A stretch of DNA of 64,000 nucleotides from JANPCX01 sp031431125 (GCA_031431125.1 JANPCX010000021.1:67569-131568); one strand, 5' to 3'; counted from the stretch's first letter, positions 1 to 8,992 are shown. Numbers and translations: made by a program. Notes: generated by a model not told the origin, from the letters alone.

Positions 1-584
1 TGGCCATGACAACCTTGCGCCTCAAAAACACGTGTCTCGCCGCCCTTCACGCCGACGCGGTTGACCAAAATCACCGCCACAAAGTCGACGCCGTCGCGGT
101 GAGCACCCTCCGGCGTAGGCCGACCAATGCCGCCCTCGGTATCAATGCGAAACTGGTGCGCTTCCACGAACCAGGGCTGTTGCCCCTTGACGAGCGAACA
201 CTGGGCCGCCAGCGCCAGCAACAGCACTTGCCACGCCGGGTGTTCCAGCACACGGCATGACAGTGGCTCAAACCATCGCTCTAAGCCGCCATGCAGGGCG
301 TTGTAGTCCAAGGGCTGCCAGTGAGCACGGTGGGGAACGGAACGCAATTGACCGGCATCCGCCACATAACACCCATGCCGCCTGCGTCGATAGCGACCGC
401 CGTCGCGTAAATAACCGTCGGGCGGCAAATCGTTCCAGCACTCATTCAGCTCCAAGAGCTCGGTAATCGACAAACCGAGCAACTCGCCCAGTGCGGGCGG
501 TTCCAGCACGGCGTAGCCGGGCTGATGCAAGGCAGGCTGCAGGTTTCTCAGAGAGGTCAGTGGCGGGGTGGGAGAGGCGCTCAT
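1..584 (-). CDS. 2OG-Fe(II) dioxygenase family protein, C-terminus cut by the window edge
   Basis: The minus-strand frame opens at the ATG ending at 584 and stays open to the window edge, so about 194 N-terminal residues are visible. The segment HRDGVDF, followed closely by GGETRVF, matches the iron-binding HxD part of the small 2OG-Fe dioxygenase family that includes L-isoleucine 4-dioxygenase. The distal iron-binding His and the Arg that binds 2-oxoglutarate should lie outside the window. The gene starts 43 bases after the S4-domain gene, so the two are probably cotranscribed. The family assignment is from motif recognition; the substrate (a free amino acid or another small molecule) cannot be told from the sequence. 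Confidence 0.75.
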   Translation of the reverse strand, partial: MSASPTPPLTSLRNLQPALHQPGYAVLEPPALGELLGLSITELLELNECWNDLPPDGYLRDGGRYRRRRHGCYVADAGQLRSVPHRAHWQPLDYNALHGGLERWFEPLSCRVLEHPAWQVLLLALAAQCSLVKGQQPWFVEAHQFRIDTEGGIGRPTPEGAHRDGVDFVAVILVNRVGVKGGETRVFEAQGCHG

Positions 585-627
585 GCGGAACAGTTCGGCG
601 ATAGGGCCCCCATTTTGCCGCTGCCCC

Positions 628-873
628 TCATTCAGCTTCACCCGCGGCGGCGTTCGGTGCGGACGAGACGTGGACGCATGCGTCCCCCATCGTCACCACT
701 TGTCCCGAGCGAATTTTGCAGGTCTTGCGCAATTCGAGCGACCCATCGACCTGAACCTGGCCTTGGGCCACAAAGGCTTTGGCCAAACCGCCGCTGGGCG
801 CCAAACCCGTGGCTTTGAGCAAGGCATCGAGCGGGATGTATTCACCGCGAAGAAGGAAGTGGATGGTCGTCAT
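628..873 (-). CDS. S4-domain RNA-binding protein (YbcJ-like)
   Basis: This 81-residue protein is almost entirely one S4 fold. It shows the pattern GEYIPLDALLKATGLAPSGG, then a basic strand and a VDG turn (VAQGQVQVDG) typical of S4 RNA-binding surfaces. The family is small, cytosolic and thought to contact structured or ribosomal RNA; its exact role is unknown. The ATG ending at 873 was chosen because it gives the usual family length; the frame stays open further upstream, but that part does not resemble the family. The dioxygenase gene follows 43 bases later on the same strand. Confidence 0.85.
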   Translation of the reverse strand: MTTIHFLLRGEYIPLDALLKATGLAPSGGLAKAFVAQGQVQVDGSLELRKTCKIRSGQVVTMGDACVHVSSAPNAAAGEAE

Positions 874-1165
874 GAAATTCAATGGTGCAGGCAAAGTAGC
901 CATTCTTTGGACAAAGTGTGGCGCAATCCCCGCATCTTTTTGCGGCCGACCCGAGAAAGACCGCAATATCTGGCCAGACTTCGTGTACATTGCACGCACA
1001 GTTATACGCAAGACCGTGTTTGTTCTCGATCTGTTCACCTCTGTACGGGCCTCATCGGCCCTGTTGCAGAAACCGCCAGACCTCCCCACACAAGAATCTT
1101 GAGTGTTGCTGCATGCGACGGCATGTGCTGCGCATTATTTTTGATAGACAGTTAGGAATACGTCC

Positions 1166-1375
1166 ATGACGACAAAAACCGGCACCGTGAAGTGGTTCAA
1201 CGACAGCAAGGGCTACGGCTTCATTGCACAAGACGAAGGTGGCGCTGACCTCTTCGCTCACTTCCGTGACATCGAAGGCAATGGCTTCAAGACCCTGGTC
1301 GAAAACCAGCGCGTCGAATTCGAAGTGAAGCAAGGTCAAAAAGGCCTGCAAGCTGCGAACATCAAGCCTCTGTAA
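1166..1375 (+). CDS. cspA: Cold-shock domain protein (CspA family)
   Basis: A 69-residue single cold-shock domain that binds single-stranded RNA/DNA and probably acts as an RNA chaperone. The N-terminus TGTVKWFN is followed by RNP1 (KGYGFI, residues 15-20) and an RNP2-like segment (LFAHF, about 29-33). The ATG at 1166 is preceded at 8 bases by AGGA. Upstream, 874-1165 (292 bases) has no gene and probably holds the promoter and a long untranslated leader, as is common for cold-shock genes, but no clear -35/-10 pair was identified. A strong terminator follows. Whether this copy is cold-induced or constitutive cannot be decided from the sequence. Confidence 0.97.
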   Translation: MTTKTGTVKWFNDSKGYGFIAQDEGGADLFAHFRDIEGNGFKTLVENQRVEFEVKQGQKGLQAANIKPL

Positions 1376-1415
1376 TGGCTGAATGCAAGGCGCCTTGGCG
1401 CTTTGTTTGAAGCAA

Positions 1416-1446
1416 CAAAAACCGCAGCCTGGCTGCGGTTTTTTTT
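1416..1446. terminator. Bidirectional rho-independent terminator between cspA and the mutarotase gene
   Basis: Stem CCGCAG/CTGCGG (1422-1427 with 1433-1438), a 5-base loop, an A-run before and a T-run after. It can end cspA on the plus strand and the convergent mutarotase gene on the minus strand. Confidence 0.9.
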
Positions 1447-1462
1447 CGCATGCAAGTGCGGC

Positions 1463-2347
1463 TTAGGTCGCGGTACTGCAGTCAATCGACTGCCGAGCCC
1501 ACCAATCCTCTCCGGCAGCCAGTTGCATGGGCTCGTTCACCAGCGCGGCTTCGACACACAACATGCGTCGCCAGCCTTCGTCTGACATGTCTGGAAGAGC
1601 CGCCGAATGCAATGGTCCTGGGTTCCATATGACCACGTCTTTGAAGCCCGTTTGTGAAACCTCCACTCGGTCGGTGACACTCTCGTCACCACCACAGATC
1701 ACCACCGGCCTCGCCGCATCGAAATAGACCCGGTCCAGCTCGCCCTCGATGCGCACGCTGCCATGGTGGTCCACCTGCACCGTGTTGGTCACGGCATCGC
1801 GAAAACGCAAACGCGACAAGCCCTCCAGTCGAACAGCGGCAATGTCCTGGACCATGAGGTAGGTGTGCAACGCCGCAGTGAAGGACAGCGGCTTGTCGCC
1901 GGTGTTGGTGACCGCCAATTCCATGTCGAGTCGCTGATTGGAAAAACGCAGGCTGAGTTCCAACTCGAAATCAAAGGGCCAAAGCGCCCTTGTGGCGTCA
2001 CTGCTCACCAGCCGCAGGATCAACAGCGCGTCCGTTTCCGTGGTATCCACACTGTGCAAGGTCCACAGCTGGGTGCGGGCAAAACCATGTTTGACGAGAA
2101 CGCCGTGGTTGGCAAACTGCGGGAACACCACGGGCACGCCGCCGCGCACGGCTGTGCCCACGGCGTAATGGGCTTGCTCCGAGAGATACAAGCGCTCCAC
2201 ACCACCGCTTGTTTTCCAAGAAACGACATGCGCGCCGTGCAACATAACCATCGCTTCACTGCCGTCGGGTGCCGTCAAATGACAGGCCTGCTGGCCGTGG
2301 AAATTGGTGACGCGGTGCTGAAAACCTGGGGGATGGACAACTTGCAT
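1463..2347 (-). CDS. D-hexose-6-phosphate mutarotase (YeaD family, aldose 1-epimerase fold)
   Basis: A 294-residue protein of the galactose mutarotase-like superfamily that interconverts alpha and beta anomers of hexose 6-phosphates such as glucose 6-phosphate in the cytosol. Features include LHGAHVVSW near the N-terminus, GGVPVVFPQF, KHGFART (conserved His and Arg), an AALHTYL segment carrying the second His, and NPGP with a late Glu (CVEAA) expected to be the catalytic acid. The frame is open further upstream, but the ATG ending at 2347 gives the family N-terminus (MQVVHPPGFQ). It is divergent from yaeQ and convergent with cspA. Confidence 0.9.
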   Translation of the reverse strand: MQVVHPPGFQHRVTNFHGQQACHLTAPDGSEAMVMLHGAHVVSWKTSGGVERLYLSEQAHYAVGTAVRGGVPVVFPQFANHGVLVKHGFARTQLWTLHSVDTTETDALLILRLVSSDATRALWPFDFELELSLRFSNQRLDMELAVTNTGDKPLSFTAALHTYLMVQDIAAVRLEGLSRLRFRDAVTNTVQVDHHGSVRIEGELDRVYFDAARPVVICGGDESVTDRVEVSQTGFKDVVIWNPGPLHSAALPDMSDEGWRRMLCVEAALVNEPMQLAAGEDWWARQSIDCSTAT

Positions 2348-2495
2348 GGACCTTGGTCGAGAGTATGAGATGAACAATTGTCTCAGGGGACAGGTCAAAA
2401 ACCGGCGGGAATCAGGCAAGATGTCATTCTTTCCGGCCTGCGTTTTGATGTGCGCCGCCATTGACTCTTTTCTTCGATCGAAAGCAGCCCTACCC

Positions 2496-3068
2496 ATGGC
2501 ACTGAAAGCCACGATCTACAAAGCACAACTGCAGATCGCCGACATGGATCGAAGCGTCTACTTGAATCACCCAGTGACTTTGGCCAGACACCCCTCGGAG
2601 ACCGACGAACGCATGATGATTCGTCTCTTGGCGTTGGCCATGAACGTGCAGGCGGACCCTGACCATGGTCAACTAGAAATGGCCAAGGGCATGTGGGACC
2701 AAGAAGAACCCGACCTTTGGCACAAAGACTTAACTGGACAAATCAAGCATTGGATTGATGTGGGGCAACCCGACGACAAACGTTTGCTCAAAGCATGTCC
2801 GCGCGCCGACAAGGTCAGCGTCTACAGCTTCAGCCACAGTACCCCGGTCTGGTGGAAAAGCATCGAGAGCAAAATCTCCAGGGCGCAGAATTTGAACGTG
2901 TGGCAAGTTCCGGCCGACCAATCCCAGGCACTCGCAGCCTTGGCCCAGCGGGGTATGCAACTCCAAGTGACGGTACAGGATGGGCAAGTGTGGTTCGGAG
3001 ACGGCGACACCTCGGTCGAGATACAAACCGTCGCCCTGCGAAGCGCAACGTCACAACACCACACCTGA
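2496..3068 (+). CDS. yaeQ: YaeQ family protein
   Basis: A 190-residue protein with the typical YaeQ start (MALKATIYKAQLQIADMDR) and the conserved stretch HPSETDERMMIRLLALAMN. Its fold resembles PD-(D/E)XK nucleases (EEPDLW with a downstream QIKHWIDVG core), but no firm enzymatic role is known; early reports linked it to RfaH-independent expression of haemolysin. The ATG at 2496 was chosen by family length, although the frame is open about 150 bases upstream. The stop is 10 bases before the next gene, so yaeQ, the acetyltransferase and the exonuclease likely form one transcript. Confidence 0.92.
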   Translation: MALKATIYKAQLQIADMDRSVYLNHPVTLARHPSETDERMMIRLLALAMNVQADPDHGQLEMAKGMWDQEEPDLWHKDLTGQIKHWIDVGQPDDKRLLKACPRADKVSVYSFSHSTPVWWKSIESKISRAQNLNVWQVPADQSQALAALAQRGMQLQVTVQDGQVWFGDGDTSVEIQTVALRSATSQHHT

Positions 3069-3078
3069 CCCTCCAGCC

Positions 3079-3357
3079 ATGACATCCTTGAACGTGACGC
3101 ATAACATCGCTCAGTCTCGTTTTGAGCTGCAACGTGGCCCCCATGTATGCGTGGCGGATTACCACATTGATGCCGCCGTGATGCACCTCACCCATACCTG
3201 GGTAGATCCCTCCTTACAAGGACAAGGCATTGCAGCAGCCTTGGTTGAAGCCGCCATTGGGCACGCACGCGAACGCGGACTCCGAATCCATCCCGCCTGT
3301 TCCTACGTCAACACCTATATGCAGCGGCACCCCGAAACGCAGGACTTGTTGGTGTGA
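3079..3357 (+). CDS. Small GNAT-type N-acetyltransferase (YjdJ/Acetyltransf_CG-like)
   Basis: A 92-residue protein carrying a minimal acetyl-CoA binding core. HTWVDPSLQGQGIAAALV holds the Q-x-x-G-x-A/G loop that grips the pyrophosphate of acetyl-CoA, and it is followed by an ARERGLRI strand and an SYVNTYM segment. Proteins of this short class are about 90-100 residues and have no established substrate. The stop codon overlaps the GTG start of the next gene (GTGA), which suggests translational coupling. Confidence 0.85.
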   Translation: MTSLNVTHNIAQSRFELQRGPHVCVADYHIDAAVMHLTHTWVDPSLQGQGIAAALVEAAIGHARERGLRIHPACSYVNTYMQRHPETQDLLV

Positions 3358-3860
3358 GCGAAGATCCGAGTGCGCCCCTCCTAGTAGGCATCCTGGACAT
3401 GGAGGCCTCGGGTTTTGGTCGCAACAGCTACCCCATCGAAGTCGGATACGTGCTGGCCGATGGCAGCAGCTTCTGCACCCTGATACGCCCCGAGCCGAAT
3501 TGGACGCACTGGGACGAACAGGCAGAGCAGACACACCACATCAGCCGAGCCATTGCTGAACAGCATGGACAAGACGCCGCCGCAGTGGCGCACAAGCTCA
3601 ACGCCAACTTGGCCGGCAAGACTCTGTACAGCGATGGCTGGGCCAATGACTACAGTTGGATGGGAAAGCTGTTCGACGCGGCCAACCTCTCGCCGCATTT
3701 CAAGCTCGACAACCTGCGCGCCCTCTTAAGCGAGCAAGAGGCCGAACGCTGGCATGTGGTGAAACAAGAGGTGGCTCAAGAAGCGCGGATTGACAGGCAC
3801 CGCGCCAGCGCCGACGCCAAACTGCTGCAATTGACCCTGGTAAGAATCAAGCAGGGCTAG
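3354..3860 (+). CDS. DnaQ-like 3'-5' exonuclease (DEDDh type)
   Basis: A 168-residue protein with the acidic motifs of the DnaQ/RNase T superfamily: LDMEAS (D15, E17), an Asp at about 94 or 99 in LYSDGWANDY, and H149/D154 in HRASADA, which completes a DEDDh metal site. The middle motif YPIEVGYV is also typical. It probably trims single-stranded nucleic acid ends. It has no polymerase or other fused domain, so the substrate is unknown. The GTG start overlaps the TGA stop of the acetyltransferase gene, so it likely depends on reinitiation. Assignment is from motifs only. Confidence 0.75.
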   Translation: MSEDPSAPLLVGILDMEASGFGRNSYPIEVGYVLADGSSFCTLIRPEPNWTHWDEQAEQTHHISRAIAEQHGQDAAAVAHKLNANLAGKTLYSDGWANDYSWMGKLFDAANLSPHFKLDNLRALLSEQEAERWHVVKQEVAQEARIDRHRASADAKLLQLTLVRIKQG

Positions 3861-3876
3861 CGGCGGTGGCCCGGCA

Positions 3877-6030
3877 TCAGCGACTACCGCCGTACACATC
3901 TTGGGTAGGCTGCTCTTTACGTGCCCGAACTTCTGCGCATTGCGGATGTGAAGCGAAGCGCCCACTCCTGCATTGGCGTTCTATGCACTGAAGCAAAGCA
4001 ATGAAAACCCGCCCACCACAGGCCTCAGTCGGAGAACCAAAGCTTTCCGTGGACGCTTGAGCGCGAGGTTTGCTGGGTTCTGCGGGAACCGGTGGCCACA
4101 GCGGCGCGCCAGCGGGACGTTGGCTTGAGGCGGTGGGGGTTTCATTGGGTCGGGCCGGTTCATTGCCCGAGCCCGTTGGGCGCGTTGGTTTGGACTCAAG
4201 AACGATTCGCGGTGCGGTCGTGTCGTTTTTATTGGGGTTGACAGCGACCGTCTCAGGAGGCCGCACAGCTGGTGCGGGGGCTTTGGGCGGTGACGCGGGC
4301 GACTGGACCGCCGTGGTAGCAACGGGCGCTGGGGTCGCCACTGCTGTGGGAGCAGCAAGTGGTGGCGTTGGGTTTGGCTTCGAAGCCGTGACAGGTTCGG
4401 CAGGGTTGGTCGCCACGGCGGCCACGGGCGTTTGCGGTGGAACCACAGGCTCCGCTGTAGCAATTGGTGCGGGCGTCAAGACAGGTGACTGCGCTGAAGC
4501 CGCCGTGGGACTCACCGTCGGTACTTGACCTGCCGCAGGGGGACTGACCGCCGTCAAGTCCGCTGCGGCAGGCGCGCGGGTGCTCCACCACCACGCGGCC
4601 GCTGCCAACAGGAGCAACACCGCAGGTATGGCGATGGGCCAAGCGCCCAACGCCGACCGGGAGACAGAGGGCTCGGCTGTCGCGGTGAGAGGCACCACTG
4701 GGCCTCGCTTTTTCGCGTTTGATGACTTCCCCATCGCAGCCAACGGGCGCGCCTCTGGCTTGGCGACAGGGTTGATCACTTGTGGCCGTTCGAGGGGGGT
4801 AGTCGACTTAAAAGGTGCGGTTGGGTCTCCCCCGCCATTGGCACCGGGTGCCACGGATGGCACCGTGGGTGGTACCCAAGGCGCTGACGCCGCTTGAACC
4901 GGTGCCGCTGCGAATACAGCAGGCGCGCTGGCAGGGGCCATACCCGAGCCATGACCGGGTCGATGCAACATGGTTGGCTCGTCGATGACCGAAACGACCT
5001 CTTCCCTTGCAATCGCTGTTTTGTCGACGACCGGGTCAGCCGCGGTCTTGACATAGGGATCGGCTGTGATCGCCGCCCCGGTGGTTTGACGAGACACCGT
5101 TGGAGGCGTCATTTTTCCGTCCAGCGCATCGCGAAACTCTGCCACTGACTGTGGGCGGTCTTGGGGACGCACCGCCAAGGCCCAATCCACTGCCGCAAGG
5201 AAAGTGGACGAAACCCCAGGCACGGCCATACTCGCCAACACCTCGCTGTGGTCTTCGATGGTTCGTGCGGTTGCTGGCGGCGGCGGAACACCTTTGATCA
5301 AGTAATGAATAGCCGCCCCGAGCGCGTAAATGTCAGTCCAAGGTCCTTGCCTCAAACTGACCGACTCTGCGTACTGCTCAATCGGCGCGTAACTGGGCTT
5401 GAGAATGGCGGTGAAGGTTTGGGTGCGATCACCAATGGCGCGCCGGGCAGCTCCGAAGTCAAGCAGGACAGCCTGACTTCCATCGCTGGGCAAAAGAATG
5501 TTGTCAGGCGCGATGTCGCGGTGATAGACCGCCTCGCGATGCAACAACTCAAGCGCTTCCAACAAGGGGTTGAGCGTTTGTCGCATCCACGCCTCATCCG
5601 GCGGGTTCGTCATCGCACGTCGTGCTTCGCGCAGGGTACGTCCCTGCAAAAACGGCATCACCATGTAGGCGGTGTTGTTGGCTTCCCAAAACCGATACAC
5701 CTTGACCAAAGAACGGTGGTCAAAACGAGCCAACAAGCGTGCTTCGTTCACAAAGGAACGCAGGCCTAAGGCGAACGTTTCCATGTGCGATCCCGACCGC
5801 AGAGACACCTGGGCGCTAGGGCCACGTGCCGCCAACTGGCCCGGCATGTACTCCTTCAGGGCGACATCACGGTCCAAAGAGTGGTCGCGTGCCAAGTACA
5901 CGATACCGAACCCACCCACCCCGACAACACGAAGAATCTCAAGCTCGCCGAAACGCGTTCCAGCAGGCAAGGCATCGTGCTCATCCAGCGCTGGAGAAGC
6001 AGAAGCAGCGGCGAGGGGCAAATTTGACAT
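3877..6030 (-). CDS. Membrane-anchored Ser/Thr protein kinase (Hanks type)
   Basis: A 717-residue protein with an N-terminal eukaryotic-like kinase domain (about 26-305): glycine loop GVGGFG (37-42), ATP-anchoring K59 in VALKEY, E96, catalytic HRD at 170-172 with N177, and DFG at 191-193. All key residues are present, so it should be active. A long low-complexity Pro/Ala segment follows, with one membrane helix at about 462-483, a second Pro/Ala/Thr stretch, and a C-terminal tail with four cysteines (CGG, CIERQC, PQC). There are no PASTA repeats. The kinase should face the cytosol and the cysteine tail the periplasm. Substrates are unknown; the sensor kinase gene lies upstream on the same strand, separated by 374 bases. 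Confidence 0.9.
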   Translation of the reverse strand: MSNLPLAAASASPALDEHDALPAGTRFGELEILRVVGVGGFGIVYLARDHSLDRDVALKEYMPGQLAARGPSAQVSLRSGSHMETFALGLRSFVNEARLLARFDHRSLVKVYRFWEANNTAYMVMPFLQGRTLREARRAMTNPPDEAWMRQTLNPLLEALELLHREAVYHRDIAPDNILLPSDGSQAVLLDFGAARRAIGDRTQTFTAILKPSYAPIEQYAESVSLRQGPWTDIYALGAAIHYLIKGVPPPPATARTIEDHSEVLASMAVPGVSSTFLAAVDWALAVRPQDRPQSVAEFRDALDGKMTPPTVSRQTTGAAITADPYVKTAADPVVDKTAIAREEVVSVIDEPTMLHRPGHGSGMAPASAPAVFAAAPVQAASAPWVPPTVPSVAPGANGGGDPTAPFKSTTPLERPQVINPVAKPEARPLAAMGKSSNAKKRGPVVPLTATAEPSVSRSALGAWPIAIPAVLLLLAAAAWWWSTRAPAAADLTAVSPPAAGQVPTVSPTAASAQSPVLTPAPIATAEPVVPPQTPVAAVATNPAEPVTASKPNPTPPLAAPTAVATPAPVATTAVQSPASPPKAPAPAVRPPETVAVNPNKNDTTAPRIVLESKPTRPTGSGNEPARPNETPTASSQRPAGAPLWPPVPAEPSKPRAQASTESFGSPTEACGGRVFIALLQCIERQCRSGRFASHPQCAEVRARKEQPTQDVYGGSR

Positions 6031-6404
6031 CAGAGAAGTGGGATAGAGCCAATCTAGCGATTGTCGCCTGGGACCATGGCAGTACAGGAGTCAAAGCGGG
6101 TTCCGCTTTGTCACAGCCAGTTTCCTTTTCAGCGGTACCACAGTGTGCCTGCTAGGTGCCTGATTGCACAGGGTTTTTACGGCTTTTTGACCCAAAACCC
6201 CATTCTTGGGGGGGGTGGTTGAGGTATGTTGGCGTCGAGATCGCTTCGGGCGGGGCGAAAAAGAGGAAACCGTCAGGAAGGCAACGCAGCCCAGGGCACT
6301 TTTGTGCACCGCCCCCCCATGGCGCAAGGCCTGCCCTGGCCTCACCCGTCTTTGCCAAAACTCGCGGACGGTCTGCATGTCCCAGGGAATTTCGGTACCA
6401 AACA
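6031..6404. other. Gene-free interval between the sensor kinase and the Ser/Thr kinase
   Basis: No convincing coding region in any frame. On the minus strand a C-run, AAGAAT, GGGG, TTTT arrangement around 6198-6216 could be a weak terminator after the sensor kinase gene. The rest presumably holds the promoter of the Ser/Thr kinase, but no clear -35/-10 pair was found. Confidence 0.5.
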
Positions 6405-8378
6405 TCAAATTGACCAATTCCGCCTGGCCCTGGCGCGCGTCACCCAGTGCGCCAGCACCTGGGCCAGTTGATCGGGCTCGATGGGTTTGGTCAAAAAGTC
6501 GTTCATGCCTATGGTCAGGGCCTCCTCACGCTCCGCCATCAAAACGCCAGCTGTCAGTGCAATCACTGGCAATTGTTCTGCGTCCAGATGAATTCTCAGT
6601 GCACGCGTGGCATCCAAGCCGCCCATCACCGGCATTTGCAGGTCCATCAACACCGCATCAAAGGGGTGTTCGGCGGTCTCAACTGCAGCAATACCGTGGG
6701 CGCCATGTTCAGCGACGGTCACGTCCACACCCCACTGCCCGAGCATGGCCTCGACGACCAAGGTGTTGACGGGGTTGTCCTCCACAACCAAGACGCGGCT
6801 GCCCTGCAAGCATCCGCGAGGGTCTTCGTCACCGGTGTTTGTTTCTTGGGGAGACTCGGATTGGATGGAAACAGTAGGCAAAGGAATATCCAACCAAAAA
6901 GTGCTGCCGTCGTTCACTTGGCTGCGCACGCCCACTTTGCCGCCCATCAAGTGAGCCAACTGGCGGCAAATGCTCAGGCCCAGCCCAGTGCCGCCGAAAC
7001 GCCGGGTGGTGGAGCCGTCGGCCTGGGAGAAAGGTTTGAACAAACGGTCCAAGGCAGCGGCCTCAATTCCAACGCCTTGATCGGTCACTTCGAAACGCAC
7101 CCTGCCAGGGCCGGCGCAAACCACATTCACATCGATCAGCCCTGCCTCGCTGAACTTCAAAGCATTGCTCAGGTAGTTACCCAAAATTTGGCGCAAGCGC
7201 AGTGCATCACCGCGCACCCAACGGGGCAAGTTGCTGGCAAGGTTCAGCCTGAATGCCAGCCGCTGCGCTCGAGACAATTCATCATAGGGGCCGCAAACCT
7301 CTTGCAATGTCTGGTGCAGGTCAAAGACCCGCAGTTCCAGACGCAACTGCCCGGCCTCGATTTTGGAGAAATCCAAGATGTCCGAGATGATGCCGGCCAA
7401 GGTTTGCGCACTTTCCTGAATTCGGGCAAGGTAGAGCTTGAGTTGATCTGCCGAGTGAGGCGGTTCATTTTCTGAAAGCGCCAAGCGCACCAAACCGAGC
7501 AACCCATTGAGTGGCGTGCGAATTTCGTGGCTGGTATTGGCAAGAAATTGACTCTTGGCCAAGTTCGCAGCCTCCGCTTGTTCTTTGGCCGCCGCCAGCG
7601 CTTGCTGGTTGCGACGCCGTTCAGTGACGTCTTCGAGAATCCAAATCGTGCCACTGTCCTTCGGGTTCCGCGGGTCCACGGCACGGGCACGAATTCGTGC
7701 CCAAAAAGTCGAGCCGTCGCGCCGTGCGAGTTCGCGCTCCACGTCTATCGGTTCACCTTTGGCCAAAAGCGGACCCGCATAGGCGCCAATTTCTTCATAC
7801 GCTTGCGTGCTGGGCCACACCACCGACCCCGGCATGCCAATCAAGCTGCCTGGCGACCAGCCCATCATTTCTTCATAACGCGCGTTGGTCAGTTGAAAAA
7901 TTCGATCGCGTGTGGTGGCGATGCCCACCATGGCGTTGCTCAGCACCGCTTCGTACTGAAGCCGACGCCGCTCCCGCTCCGAGATGTCATGCAACACAGC
8001 CAGCAGATAGCGGCGACCGTCCTGTTCCAACACGGTGGCCGATATCAGCACCGGAACACGCCGACCGCCTTTGGCGGTGACCGAGGCAGAGAAGCCCTGC
8101 ACACCACCTGGGGCAGAAGCCATTTGCAAGTAGCGATCTCGCTCCTGAGGCGGGTTCCACAAACCCAGGTCAGCGGCGCTTCGCCCTTTGAGCTCGTCGC
8201 TGCTGTATCCGGTGAGGCGACAAAAAGCCTCGTTGCACATTTGAAACTCACCGCTGTCGAAGGCCGTCACCGTGATGGGGTCTGGGCTGACTTCAAACAA
8301 ACGCGTCAAGATCGCGTCTGGCCGCAAGGGCGAGGCGTCGGGCGCGGGAGCGGGCGTGAAGAGTGGCTGGGTGGACAT
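6405..8378 (-). CDS. Hybrid sensor histidine kinase with PAS domains and a receiver domain
   Basis: About 657 residues when started at the ATG ending at 8378 (MSTQPLF); an in-frame ATG lies eight codons upstream, and neither has a strong ribosome site. Order: PAS (about 20-135), second PAS (about 140-255, ending DVTERR), HisKA with NTSHEIRTPLNG (phospho-acceptor His about 284), HATPase with N box NYLSNALKF and G boxes DQGVGI and GGTGLGLSIC, then a receiver domain with LVVEDNPVN and the phospho-acceptor Asp (about 578) in LMDLQMP. No membrane helix is visible, so it is probably a soluble redox or ligand sensor. No separate response regulator or HPt gene is adjacent, so its output is unknown. 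Confidence 0.93.
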   Translation of the reverse strand: MSTQPLFTPAPAPDASPLRPDAILTRLFEVSPDPITVTAFDSGEFQMCNEAFCRLTGYSSDELKGRSAADLGLWNPPQERDRYLQMASAPGGVQGFSASVTAKGGRRVPVLISATVLEQDGRRYLLAVLHDISERERRRLQYEAVLSNAMVGIATTRDRIFQLTNARYEEMMGWSPGSLIGMPGSVVWPSTQAYEEIGAYAGPLLAKGEPIDVERELARRDGSTFWARIRARAVDPRNPKDSGTIWILEDVTERRRNQQALAAAKEQAEAANLAKSQFLANTSHEIRTPLNGLLGLVRLALSENEPPHSADQLKLYLARIQESAQTLAGIISDILDFSKIEAGQLRLELRVFDLHQTLQEVCGPYDELSRAQRLAFRLNLASNLPRWVRGDALRLRQILGNYLSNALKFSEAGLIDVNVVCAGPGRVRFEVTDQGVGIEAAALDRLFKPFSQADGSTTRRFGGTGLGLSICRQLAHLMGGKVGVRSQVNDGSTFWLDIPLPTVSIQSESPQETNTGDEDPRGCLQGSRVLVVEDNPVNTLVVEAMLGQWGVDVTVAEHGAHGIAAVETAEHPFDAVLMDLQMPVMGGLDATRALRIHLDAEQLPVIALTAGVLMAEREEALTIGMNDFLTKPIEPDQLAQVLAHWVTRARARRNWSI

Positions 8379-8638
8379 GTCGATCAGAGCTCGTTCGCAC
8401 ATTAAACCGCATCTGCAAAACACCGCAACACCAAAGGGCCGTCACACTGAAATCGGAAGTCACTGTCCACGCAATCCACAGGTCGCTGCAGCATTGCGAA
8501 CGCGCGCGATACCTGCAGGGTTCGCTGTGCTTCGCGCCTTGCATCGCCCTGTGGATTGCGCGTCCCTCGACTCCAATTTCAATGTGACGGCCCACTACAA
8601 TCTCCGACATCCGTTTATTCGCCATCATCCGATCCAAC

Positions 8639-8971
8639 ATGACCGCATCCGATACCACTCCAACCACCCTGCTCAGCGGGCAAATTCAAACCCGCGCCAA
8701 CGTCTACTTTGACGGCAAATGCGTTTCACACAGTGTCACCTTGGCCGACGGCAGTAAGAAAAGTGTGGGCGTCATCCTTCCAGCGACACTGACATTCAAC
8801 ACCGGTGAACCCGAGGTCATGGAGCTGGTTGATGGTCGCTGCCGCGTCAAACTCGCGGGCGACAACGCTTGGACAGAATTTGGGGGCGGACAGTCGTTCA
8901 ACGTTCCCGGTCAGTCGTCCTTCGACATCGAAGTCTTGACCGCTGTGCATTACATCTGCCACTTTGGTTGA
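8639..8971 (+). CDS. ppnP: Pyrimidine/purine nucleoside phosphorylase PpnP
   Basis: A 110-residue cupin-like protein of the YaiE/DUF1255 family, which splits nucleosides with phosphate to give the base and ribose 1-phosphate. Recognised by ANVYFDGKCVSH, GVILPATLTFNTGEPEVMEL and FNVPGQSSFDIEV near the end. Family members are about 95 residues; the extra N-terminal part (MTASDTTPTT) is a short extension. It heads a plus-strand run and is followed 21 bases later by miaA. Confidence 0.92.
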   Translation: MTASDTTPTTLLSGQIQTRANVYFDGKCVSHSVTLADGSKKSVGVILPATLTFNTGEPEVMELVDGRCRVKLAGDNAWTEFGGGQSFNVPGQSSFDIEVLTAVHYICHFG

Positions 8972-8992
8972 TGCTTTGACGCGCCCCATCTG

